Translations under genes and position numbers: made by a program | The notes under the pieces: model-generated | Seen by the model: only the letters and a program-made list of their open reading frames with translations | Database searches by the model: none | What the model was told of the DNA's origin: nothing | Origin: an uncultured Cytophagaceae bacterium | GTDB taxonomy: Bacteria; Bacteroidota; Bacteroidia; Cytophagales; Spirosomataceae | Reading direction: 5' to 3' | Length of the DNA: 8,561 bases | Assembly: GCA_938008575.1 (NCBI GenBank) | Contig: CALLKB010000267.1 | Span: 1 to 8,561, forward strand | Shown: piece by piece, positions 1 through 5,894 of the stretch | Position numbering within the stretch: position 1 is the first letter of the stretch | How the letters are laid out: every line of letters starts with the position of its first letter

Positions 1-1266
1 GCCTAGATCCGTCACAATGACTCCATGTTCACCCCAAGTCACGAGCTCATCCAAGGCCAATTCATCGAGTTCATGAAAAGTATATTGGCGGAGTAATGCC
101 AAATCCTCTTTAGCAAAATGAGTCTTGCCACGGCAGGCCACATCAAGAATATATTGCCGCATTTTTTGATCAACTTCATCCAAGAAATAGCCCTTAAATA
201 CCGCTAACTCGCCCTGATTAATCTGTTCATAATATTCCTGAATCGTCTTTTTATTTTGGGCAAATCCATAATAGATATCGCTGATACTCGAGACGCCTAA
301 ACCTAACAGCATGCCGGTTTGTTGGACCGTATAGCCCATGAAATTGCGATGCAAATTTCCTGCTTCATGTGCCTGAACCATTAAGTCGCCGGGCAAGGCA
401 AAATGATCCATCCCAATATCCGTATAACCCGCTTCCATGAAACGTTTTTTTCCCTTTTGATACAGTTGCATTTTTTCATCCGCCGATGGCAAGTCGTTTT
501 CATCAAAGAGCCGCTGGGCCTTACTCGTCCAGGGCACATGCGCATACGAATAGAAAGCAATACGATCAGGCTTGATTTCCAAAGCATCTTGAATCGTTTT
601 TTCCAAACGCGGCAAGGTCTGCAAAGGCAAGCCGTAGACCAAATCTAAATTCACGGATTCATAGCCAATCTCACGTGCCCATTGAACCACTTGGACGACA
701 TGCGCGTGCGGCTGAATTCGATTAATTACTTTTTGGACTTCCGGATTACTGTCCTGCATGCCAAAGCTCACCCGATTAAATCCGAGATCAAATAAGGTTT
801 GTAAGTGTTCGCGGGTCGTGTTATTCGGATGGCCTTCAAATCCTAACTCATGATCCGACGGGACCACGGCATCCGCCAAAATACATTCAATCAAATGCTT
901 TAAATTCTCAGGCGAAAAGAAGGTAGGCGTACCACCGCCTAAATGTAATTCACGAATCACAGGTTTATGAGGCATCATTCCTCGGTAAATTTCCCATTCC
1001 TTCAACAAGGCTAACATATACGTTTCCTCGACCGAATGATTCGTGGTAATTCGCTTATTACACCCACAAAAAGTGCATAAACTTTCACAAAAAGGAAGAT
1101 GCAGATATAGGCTTATCTCGCCGCTTTCTTCAAAGCGTTGGGTAAATAAGGATTTCCAAGTTGGGACATCTATCGTCTCATCCCAATACGGAACCGTCGG
1201 ATAGGACGTATACCGCGGGATGGGGACATTGTATTTTTGAAGTAAGTCGAGAGATACCTGTTGCAT
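1..1266 (-). CDS. hemN: Oxygen-independent coproporphyrinogen III oxidase, 3' end outside window
   Basis: This radical-SAM enzyme decarboxylates two propionates of coproporphyrinogen III to give protoporphyrinogen IX without oxygen, in cytoplasmic haem synthesis. My translation gives 422 codons from ATG at 1266 with no stop before the window edge. It shows RYTSYPT at residues 18-24, typical of true HemN. The cluster cysteines are C60, C64 and C67, with C69 next to them, in the CxxxCxxCGCNK arrangement. GGGTPT follows at 110-115, the FEGHPNN segment replaces the E. coli EVDPR segment, and GMDHFA and HRNF motifs come later. The CGCNK and RYTSYPT motifs separate it from the HemW family. The last visible residues (VIVTDLG) align with a point about 30 residues before the end of E. 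coli HemN (recalled, not aligned), so only the C-terminal tail is missing. The start is fixed because RYTSYPT sits 17 residues in, as in the family. No Shine-Dalgarno sequence is visible. Confidence 0.96.
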   Translation of the reverse strand, partial: MQQVSLDLLQKYNVPIPRYTSYPTVPYWDETIDVPTWKSLFTQRFEESGEISLYLHLPFCESLCTFCGCNKRITTNHSVEETYMLALLKEWEIYRGMMPHKPVIRELHLGGGTPTFFSPENLKHLIECILADAVVPSDHELGFEGHPNNTTREHLQTLFDLGFNRVSFGMQDSNPEVQKVINRIQPHAHVVQVVQWAREIGYESVNLDLVYGLPLQTLPRLEKTIQDALEIKPDRIAFYSYAHVPWTSKAQRLFDENDLPSADEKMQLYQKGKKRFMEAGYTDIGMDHFALPGDLMVQAHEAGNLHRNFMGYTVQQTGMLLGLGVSSISDIYYGFAQNKKTIQEYYEQINQGELAVFKGYFLDEVDQKMRQYILDVACRGKTHFAKEDLALLRQYTFHELDELALDELVTWGEHGVIVTDLG

Positions 1267-1272
1267 AGTTTG

Positions 1273-1300
1273 CAAAGGTAAAAGCTAGCGTGGCGGGCAA
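1273..1300 (-). promoter_or_regulatory. Bacteroidota-type promoter for hemN
   Basis: On the minus strand TTG (1300-1298), a 17-nt spacer and TACCTTTG (1280-1273) match the Bacteroidota consensus TTG-N17-23-TAnnTTTG. Only six bases separate the -7 box from the hemN ATG, so the transcript would have almost no leader. The motif match is seen; its use as a promoter is inferred. Confidence 0.55.
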
Positions 1301-1324
1301 AAATGATATACGTCAGCTAAACTG

Positions 1325-1464
1325 GTAGAGACGCATACCTCGCGTCTATTTTCACCGATGGGTTACGAATGCCCTCAAACAAATACTTCAAAAAATCGGC
1401 GCGATAATGCGCCTTAAACTTTGGCAAACCTTAAAGGATTGCCAAAGGGGCTTCGCGTCACTAC
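1325..1464. repeat. MITE- or REP-like palindromic element with imperfect inverted ends
   Basis: The left end GTAGAGACGC (1325-1334) and right end GCGTCACTAC (1455-1464) are inverted copies matching at 9 of 10 bases, and they enclose about 140 bp with no ORF. Inside are three hairpins: AGACGC/GCGTCT (1329-1334 with 1342-1347), GGCGC/GCGCC (1398-1402 with 1409-1413), and a 9-bp CTTTGGCAA/TTGCCAAAG pair (1419-1427 with 1439-1447). It fills nearly all of the space between the hemN promoter and the fucosidase stop codon, whose first complementary base lies three bases beyond the right end. GTAGAGACGC palindromes recur in many Bacteroidota and cyanobacterial genomes as far as I recall. Copy number here cannot be judged from one window. 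No obvious target-site duplication is seen. Confidence 0.5.
1390..1447 (-). terminator. Tandem hairpins ending the fucosidase transcript
   Basis: Reading the minus strand downstream of the fucosidase stop, a 9-bp stem (1447-1439 with 1427-1419) comes first. Its loop holds a further CCTT/AAGG pairing. A GC-only 5-bp stem with a 6-nt loop (1413-1398) follows, and then after GA a run of six T (1395-1390). Stem plus U-run is the intrinsic terminator pattern. The hairpins lie inside the palindromic element, which may therefore have supplied the terminator. Confidence 0.55.
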
Positions 1465-1466
1465 AA

Positions 1467-2861
1467 TTAAATCCCTCCCGAAATCTTAAACACCCAGGCA
1501 TATTGACACGGACTATTTCCCGGCGTAATCGCTGGAGGTACAATGCTTAACGTGCCATTTTTAAAGCTCGATTTGATTGCAACATGAGAACCCAACAAAC
1601 TCACGGAGGCAGGTTTTTTAATTCCTGCTACCTGCAATGCGGCCGTTGGGAATTCCGTCGAAATCAGATATAAATCCTTGCCTTTTTGCGTGAAATATTG
1701 TTTGCTCGCAGGCGTAACTTTCGGTGCGTTCGCCCATTTGCGTGTGCCGTAAATCCCTTCCCCATTCACCTTTAACCAAGATCCAATATCGGTCAAACGT
1801 TGTTGCATAATCACCGGAATCCGACCATCCGCCGTTGGCCCAATGTTCAACAATAAATTCCCGCCACGAGCCACTTTATTAATCAACATGTGTACCAACT
1901 GCTCCGAACTCGAATAGTCTTCCAAATTTTCATTTCGGTTATAGCCAAAAGAGCCCGCGATACCTCGGCATTCCTCCCAAGGTTTGGCGAATTCGATTCC
2001 ATTTGACGTATCTTCTCCGTGTACAAAATCATATTCTGTCGTGTAAAATCCGCCATGTTTAGAGCGGGTTTCTTTACCCCAACGGTCATTCACGACAACA
2101 TTTTGCCGAACCGGAGAGTCTGTATAAAGCCAAGATAAAAACTCCGTACTACGCAATTTATCTGACGTATAATCCCATTCGCCATCCGTCCAAACCAAAT
2201 CCGGATGGTAAGTATTCACCAAATCCTTCAATTGTGGAAACATGTGTTGGTCTATGTATTCATTCAACGTCTCCTTTTTATACAAGGGATTGTACCATTC
2301 GAGCAGCGAATAATAATAACCCATTTTGATGTTTTTGCTTTTGACAGATTTGGTCAGATCGCCCAACAAATCTCGGTGCGGACCCACATCTACGGCATTC
2401 CAATTCCAAGATTGCTTTGAGGGCCAAAGAGTAAAACCCTCATGGTGTTTGGAAGTCAAGACCACATACTTCGCACCGGCATTTTCGAATAATTGAGCCC
2501 ACTCATCTGGCTGAAACATTTCGGCTTTAAAATGTTGGGTAAAGTCTTGGTATTTCACATTGGGACCAAAGGCCTTGTTATGAAAATCAGTAAAAAAATG
2601 CTGCGTTTTATTCGGCTCCTGCCAGCGGCGCCAATACCATTCCGCATAGCGATCATAGACTCCTACTTTATCGCGTGCTGAGGGACTATAAGCCGGCACA
2701 GAATACAAACCCCAGTGGATAAATATGCCAAATTTGGCATCTTCGAACCAAGCAGGAACCGGTCGGCTATCAATGGATTCCCAATTTGCCTGATAGGCTT
2801 TTTGACCAAAAAGACTCCCAGAAATCAGACAAAGGCACAAAAATAAGTATTTGATTTTCAT
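1467..2861 (-). CDS. Secreted GH29 alpha-L-fucosidase
   Basis: This retaining exo-glycosidase releases terminal alpha-linked L-fucose from glycans. From ATG at 2861 it is 464 aa. It has a signal peptide (MKIK, then a hydrophobic stretch to SLFG, likely cut before Q20), so it probably works in the periplasm or outside. The catalytic barrel covers about residues 25-370: KFGIFIHWGLYSVPA at 43-57, the substrate-pocket HHEGF at 139-143, the presumed nucleophile D226 in VWTDG, and PWEECRG at 294-300 containing candidate acid/base glutamates (E296/E297). A C-terminal beta-sandwich of about 85 residues follows. Length and order suit GH29 subfamily A. An in-frame ATG at 2873 (MLNH extension) is possible, but 2861 places the basic residues directly before the hydrophobic core. 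Still earlier starts would run into the divergent dehydrogenase and lack family character. No Shine-Dalgarno is seen. It diverges from the dehydrogenase over 71 bp. Confidence 0.94.
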   Translation of the reverse strand: MKIKYLFLCLCLISGSLFGQKAYQANWESIDSRPVPAWFEDAKFGIFIHWGLYSVPAYSPSARDKVGVYDRYAEWYWRRWQEPNKTQHFFTDFHNKAFGPNVKYQDFTQHFKAEMFQPDEWAQLFENAGAKYVVLTSKHHEGFTLWPSKQSWNWNAVDVGPHRDLLGDLTKSVKSKNIKMGYYYSLLEWYNPLYKKETLNEYIDQHMFPQLKDLVNTYHPDLVWTDGEWDYTSDKLRSTEFLSWLYTDSPVRQNVVVNDRWGKETRSKHGGFYTTEYDFVHGEDTSNGIEFAKPWEECRGIAGSFGYNRNENLEDYSSSEQLVHMLINKVARGGNLLLNIGPTADGRIPVIMQQRLTDIGSWLKVNGEGIYGTRKWANAPKVTPASKQYFTQKGKDLYLISTEFPTAALQVAGIKKPASVSLLGSHVAIKSSFKNGTLSIVPPAITPGNSPCQYAWVFKISGGI

Positions 2862-2896
2862 ATGGTTTAGCATAAAGAAGGGTAAGTTAATTAAAA

Positions 2897-2924
2897 TTGC
2901 TAAATTCAAAAATCTAAACCTTTG
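2897..2924 (+). promoter_or_regulatory. Possible promoter for the zinc dehydrogenase
   Basis: TTG (2897-2899), a 17-nt spacer and AACCTTTG (2917-2924) fit the Bacteroidota consensus with one mismatch in the -7 box. Eight bases then lead to the ATG at 2933, again an almost leaderless arrangement like that of hemN. The site lies in the divergent gap, so regulation shared with the fucosidase is plausible. I found no convincing -7 box for the fucosidase itself (best candidate TACCCTTC, two mismatches), nor a clear operator palindrome. Confidence 0.35.
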
Positions 2925-2932
2925 GAAACCTG

Positions 2933-3895
2933 ATGCAACAATGGACCTGTACCCAACCGGGAAGTTTTGAATTACAAGAAGCAGAAATTCCCCACCGCCC
3001 TGTCGGGTTTTCTCTTTTACGCACGCAGGCGATAGGGATTTGTGGGACCGACATCCATGCGTTTGCGGGGAACCAACCCTTCTTTCAATATCCAAGGATT
3101 CTAGGACATGAATTAGCCTTAGAGGTGGTGGAGTCGGAACAATTTCAAACGGGCGAGCTCGTAACAATCATCCCCTATTTTCATTGTGAAGAATGCGGAG
3201 CATGTCGACAGGGGAAAACAAACTGCTGTGAAAAAATGCAGGTTTTTGGTGTGCATGTTGATGGAGGCATGCGCGAATACATCGTCGTGGAAGACCGCTA
3301 TATTTTAGCTGGGAATGGGCTTTCGACTGAGGAACTTGCACTGGTAGAACCCTTGTCCATCGCTGCCCATGGACTGCGGCGTGGAAAAATTCAAGCGGGC
3401 GAAAAGCTACTCGTTATGGGTGCTGGGCCGATTGGTTTATTCACCATTTTGCTCGCCAAAATCCAAGGGGCACAGGTTGAAGTGGCGGAACCGAATGCGG
3501 CGCGTTTGGCATTTTGTGAAGAGCATCTAGGCGTCCATTCGTCCACTCAAACGCATTACCAAACGGTCATCGATGCGACGGGCAATAAAGCTGCCATCGA
3601 GTCGGGATTTGCAAAAATAGCCCACGGTGGGCAATACATTTTGATCGGTTTACAAAAGGAGGCTATCTCATTCATTCACCCAGAATTTCACAAACGCGAA
3701 GCGACCCTAATGAGCAGTAGGAACGCCACGACCGAGGACTTTAGCTATGTCATGGACATATTACGATCGAAGCAAATTGATATAAAACCCTTTATCACGC
3801 ATCGCTTTGAATGGCAAAAGGTAGGTGAAGAGTTCACGAGCGTTCATGACCCGGCCAGAAAAGTCGTTAAAGCCGTCATTCATGTAAAAAATTAG
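2933..3895 (+). CDS. Zinc-dependent medium-chain dehydrogenase, L-galactonate 5-dehydrogenase-like
   Basis: This is a cytoplasmic NAD-linked oxidoreductase, probably acting on a hydroxyl of a sugar acid or sugar. At 320 aa it has a GroES-like zinc domain and a Rossmann domain. Catalytic zinc ligands are C37 (GICGTD), H59-E60 (GHE) and E139 (VEP). Structural zinc cysteines are C85, C88, C91 and C99. The nucleotide loop is GAGPIG at 163-168, with acidic E186 at the end of the second strand, favouring NAD over NADP. Segments such as AGNQPFF, KTNCCEKM, VIDATGN and EFHKREATLMSSRNAT closely resemble E. coli LgoD (YjjN), L-galactonate oxidoreductase, as I recall it. RspB is a more distant relative. 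It is about 20 residues shorter than LgoD; the loss lies between residues about 195 and 212 of the Rossmann domain. L-fucose is 6-deoxy-L-galactose, so the divergent fucosidase supports a role in L-fucose/L-fuconate or L-galactonate oxidation. The exact substrate is inferred. Confidence 0.85.
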   Translation: MQQWTCTQPGSFELQEAEIPHRPVGFSLLRTQAIGICGTDIHAFAGNQPFFQYPRILGHELALEVVESEQFQTGELVTIIPYFHCEECGACRQGKTNCCEKMQVFGVHVDGGMREYIVVEDRYILAGNGLSTEELALVEPLSIAAHGLRRGKIQAGEKLLVMGAGPIGLFTILLAKIQGAQVEVAEPNAARLAFCEEHLGVHSSTQTHYQTVIDATGNKAAIESGFAKIAHGGQYILIGLQKEAISFIHPEFHKREATLMSSRNATTEDFSYVMDILRSKQIDIKPFITHRFEWQKVGEEFTSVHDPARKVVKAVIHVKN

Positions 3896-3919
3896 GGCGA
3901 ACCTTTCGATTCGCCCTAA
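3886..3919 (-). terminator. Intrinsic terminator of the carboxylesterase gene
   Basis: A perfect 10-bp stem, TTAGGGCGAA (3892-3901) with TTCGCCCTAA (3910-3919), encloses an 8-nt loop. On the minus strand it is followed directly by six T (3891-3886), which is a strong intrinsic terminator starting four bases after the esterase stop codon. The stem contains the dehydrogenase TAG stop, so the two convergent genes share it. On the plus strand the following sequence is only mildly T-rich, so termination there would be weaker. Confidence 0.8.
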
Positions 3920-3922
3920 ACC

Positions 3923-5551
3923 TTATTTCATGTATTCTTTATCCAAGAACAGGTAGCGCGCATCGTTTTGCGCTTTTTCTGCTTTGGAATTCGTATCCAG
4001 AATCATCACGGGAGGCGTTGCATCTCCCGCTTTGGCAGCTGGCCATTCTGGCAATTTTTCGCCATTGGGATTAAATGTTTTAACAAAATTTGTAAAGTAA
4101 TTAAACATAGTGTCAGAAACCTTAAAGTCCTCAGAAGTCCAAGCATATTCTTTCACTAAATGCAAATTGCCCATCGCATATTCAATCTCACATGCGTGTG
4201 GCGCTCCTACCGCTGGCGGAGGCGTTTGCGCTGGGCCTTCACGTCTAACCGTACCTCCGGCTAAAGCCGAAACGGTATTTTGATCAACCAAAGGAGGACG
4301 CAATTTGCTATATAAGTAACGGTAAACCGGTTGGCTACTATTATTGCGGTGTAGATCAAACCATTTCCATGTCGAATAAACGATGAAACGGTCTGCGGCT
4401 AAGGCAGTTGCCGACAACTCTACTTCTTTTTCAGAATGTGCAGGGTAAAGACTTAAGACTTTATCCACATCGTTAGGATATTCCTTTTTCACACGTTCGA
4501 TGTAATTTTCAACCGTGTAAGGTTTGCCTTGCATGAAAGCGCCACCTGGGATTTCAGCTGAGTTCCAACCAACCAAAAGAGGAATTTGATGTTGTTCTTT
4601 AGATGCAAAAATTTCAGGTAATTTCTTTGGTAGGAAGTTGCCGTCAACAACGACAGGGAAACCGAAACGCTTTGAATCTTGGTAAAGCTCGAAAATATCT
4701 TTCGTCGACATAGCACGCAATTCCTTGATGGATTTAACACCCGCCTTTTGCAAGAATTCAGCGCCATTTTTCTCTGCATCTGCTAATGAAACAGGCGCCA
4801 TGGTTGGATTAATGCCGCCACCACTTTCGCCAATCGCAGCATGGATCAACCCTTTAGAAAGTGGAGAAGACATTTGATAACTCACGGCAATCGAACCTGC
4901 TGATTCACCTGCAATGGTTACGTGATTAGGATCACCACCAAAAGCCGCAATGTTCTTTTGAACCCATTGCAAAGCCGCTAATTGGTCATAATATCCATAG
5001 TTTCCAGATCCTTTGTATGAAGTTTCCGCGCTCAATTCCGAATGCGCCATGTTACCGAAAATATTCAAACGGTAGTTGCAAGTCACAACGACTACGCCTT
5101 TTTTCGACATGCTTTCGCCATCATAACGTGGCTCAGAACCGTCCCCAGCAACATTACCCCCACCGTAGAAATAAACTAATACGGGTAGATTTTTGGTATT
5201 TCGCTTTGCCGGCGTCCAAACATTTAGGTATAAACAATCCTCGCTCAAGCCTTCTGAACGAGACATCATATCTCCAAATACAATACCCTGCATCGGACGA
5301 GGACCGAATTTCTTCGTTTCCTTCACACCTTTCCAAGGAGCTAAAGGCTGAGGCGCCTTCCATCGCAACTCACCCACCGGTGGTTTCGCAAAGGGAATCC
5401 CGAAATACTTTTGAACACCCGTTTTGGTATCAAAATTTCCTTCGATCACGCCATGTTGGATCGTCGTTTGAACCGGGAATAAATTGATTGATTGAGCAGA
5501 CGCCCAAGAACACAATAGGCCCAAGCCCACTGATAATAATGTTTTTTTCAT
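3923..5551 (-). CDS. Exported type-B carboxylesterase
   Basis: This alpha/beta-hydrolase esterase (COesterase family; para-nitrobenzyl esterase, feruloyl and acetyl esterases and cholinesterases are relatives) hydrolyses carboxylic esters. It is 542 aa, normal for the family. A signal peptide (MKKT, hydrophobic core, SWASA cut before Q20) predicts export. YFGIPFAKPPVGELRW at 49-64 and SEDCLYLNVW at 103-112 are family signatures. The oxyanion loop is YGGG (129-132), the nucleophile S217 sits in GESAG, the acid is probably E333 (NSAE) and the histidine H452 (APHACEIEY). The start at 5551 is the only one giving a signal peptide. It lies 45 bp downstream of the small helix-hairpin-helix gene on the same strand and could be cotranscribed with it. 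Next to the fucosidase and dehydrogenase, a role in removing acyl groups from plant or algal glycans is plausible but not shown by the sequence. Confidence 0.93.
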   Translation of the reverse strand: MKKTLLSVGLGLLCSWASAQSINLFPVQTTIQHGVIEGNFDTKTGVQKYFGIPFAKPPVGELRWKAPQPLAPWKGVKETKKFGPRPMQGIVFGDMMSRSEGLSEDCLYLNVWTPAKRNTKNLPVLVYFYGGGNVAGDGSEPRYDGESMSKKGVVVVTCNYRLNIFGNMAHSELSAETSYKGSGNYGYYDQLAALQWVQKNIAAFGGDPNHVTIAGESAGSIAVSYQMSSPLSKGLIHAAIGESGGGINPTMAPVSLADAEKNGAEFLQKAGVKSIKELRAMSTKDIFELYQDSKRFGFPVVVDGNFLPKKLPEIFASKEQHQIPLLVGWNSAEIPGGAFMQGKPYTVENYIERVKKEYPNDVDKVLSLYPAHSEKEVELSATALAADRFIVYSTWKWFDLHRNNSSQPVYRYLYSKLRPPLVDQNTVSALAGGTVRREGPAQTPPPAVGAPHACEIEYAMGNLHLVKEYAWTSEDFKVSDTMFNYFTNFVKTFNPNGEKLPEWPAAKAGDATPPVMILDTNSKAEKAQNDARYLFLDKEYMK

Positions 5552-5583
5552 GTGTAATAGGTTTATATTGTCACAGTTTGATA

Positions 5584-5614
5584 CAATAATACAAGATTAG
5601 CGGAGTGTTTCCAA
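5584..5614 (-). promoter_or_regulatory. Weak candidate promoter for the carboxylesterase
   Basis: On the minus strand TTG (5614-5612), a 20-nt spacer and TATTATTG (5591-5584) fit the Bacteroidota promoter pattern with one mismatch in the -7 box. About 32 nt then lead to the ATG at 5551. The -33 part lies inside the 3' end of the upstream small gene. Read-through from that gene is the alternative. Confidence 0.25.
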
Positions 5615-5830
5615 TTTTTTTAGTGCATTTGGGCCTATGCCGTGGCTATTACGCAAGGTTTGTTCATCCTCAGCGTTCAACTCCTCCACCGTATAGATTG
5701 ATAAATTGATCAGCGCGCGAAGAGCCGGCTGACTCAAGCCGAGTGCCAATATTGCAGGATCACATTTACGAATCTGTTCCTGATACCAGGTTTGCGATTG
5801 AACATCTGCGCGCAAAGGACATATTGCCAT
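5597..5830 (-). CDS. Small helix-hairpin-helix protein resembling the RNA polymerase alpha C-terminal domain
   Basis: This 77-aa protein starts at the ATG at 5830. About residues 30-77 (LGLSQPALRALINLSIYTVE, then a segment containing SHGIGPNALKKL) follow the alpha-CTD/helix-hairpin-helix layout. There is an L-S-x-x-A-x-R-A-L helix, an I-x-T-V-E-E-L second helix, and a G-I-G-P hairpin followed by a final helix. Such domains bind the DNA backbone or minor groove, and small free-standing versions are widespread in Bacteroidota. The N-terminal 28 residues (with a WYQEQIRKCDPAIL segment) I do not recognise; they are too short for a second enzyme domain. Longer starts back to 5938 would run through the divergent glycosyltransferase start and its promoter, so I reject them. 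It precedes the esterase by 45 bp on the same strand. Nucleic-acid binding is inferred, and whether it regulates anything here is unknown. Confidence 0.72.
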   Translation of the reverse strand: MAICPLRADVQSQTWYQEQIRKCDPAILALGLSQPALRALINLSIYTVEELNAEDEQTLRNSHGIGPNALKKLETLR

Positions 5831-5842
5831 GAATTTTTGATT

Positions 5843-5876
5843 TTGCACGAATTTAGCCAAAAAGCCCGTAGCTTTG
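5843..5876 (+). promoter_or_regulatory. Promoter for the first glycosyltransferase
   Basis: A perfect TAGCTTTG -7 box (5869-5876) is preceded by TTG (5843-5845) with a 23-nt spacer, at the upper limit of the known range. It leaves 18 nt to the ATG at 5895. This supports 5895 as the translation start over the in-frame ATG at 5874, which would lie within the -7 box itself. Confidence 0.5.
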
Positions 5877-5879
5877 CAA
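5848..5879 (-). promoter_or_regulatory. Candidate promoter for the small helix-hairpin-helix gene
   Basis: On the minus strand TTG (5879-5877), a 21-nt spacer and TAAATTCG (5855-5848) match the Bacteroidota pattern with one mismatch. The gap to the ATG at 5830 is 17 nt. It overlaps the oppositely directed glycosyltransferase promoter almost completely, so the two would compete for polymerase. Confidence 0.35.
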
Positions 5880-5894
5880 ACGACTCTTGCCAGC

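Noticed and set aside
381..648. Short open frames on both strands within hemN
   Set aside because: The hemN frame is open throughout with conserved motifs, so these are shadows of it.
1883..2681. Several 60-70 codon open frames inside the fucosidase gene
   Set aside because: They overlap conserved catalytic segments of the fucosidase in other frames and have no start signals or domains.
2862..3167. A 102-residue N-terminal extension of the fucosidase reading frame
   Set aside because: It is antisense to the well-supported dehydrogenase, has no family character, and would bury the signal peptide that begins at 2861.
4489..4779. A 96-codon minus-strand open frame inside the esterase
   Set aside because: It is a frame-shifted reading of the esterase; the esterase frame is intact across it, so there is no frameshift or pseudogene.
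5017..5487. A 156-codon open frame on the plus strand inside the esterase gene
   Set aside because: It is antisense to a complete, motif-rich esterase, and its translation is Ser/Arg/His-rich with no recognisable domain.
5874..5894. Earlier in-frame ATG of the first glycosyltransferase
   Set aside because: The codon lies inside the TAGCTTTG promoter box; MRILILHN at 5895 is the normal first strand of the fold.
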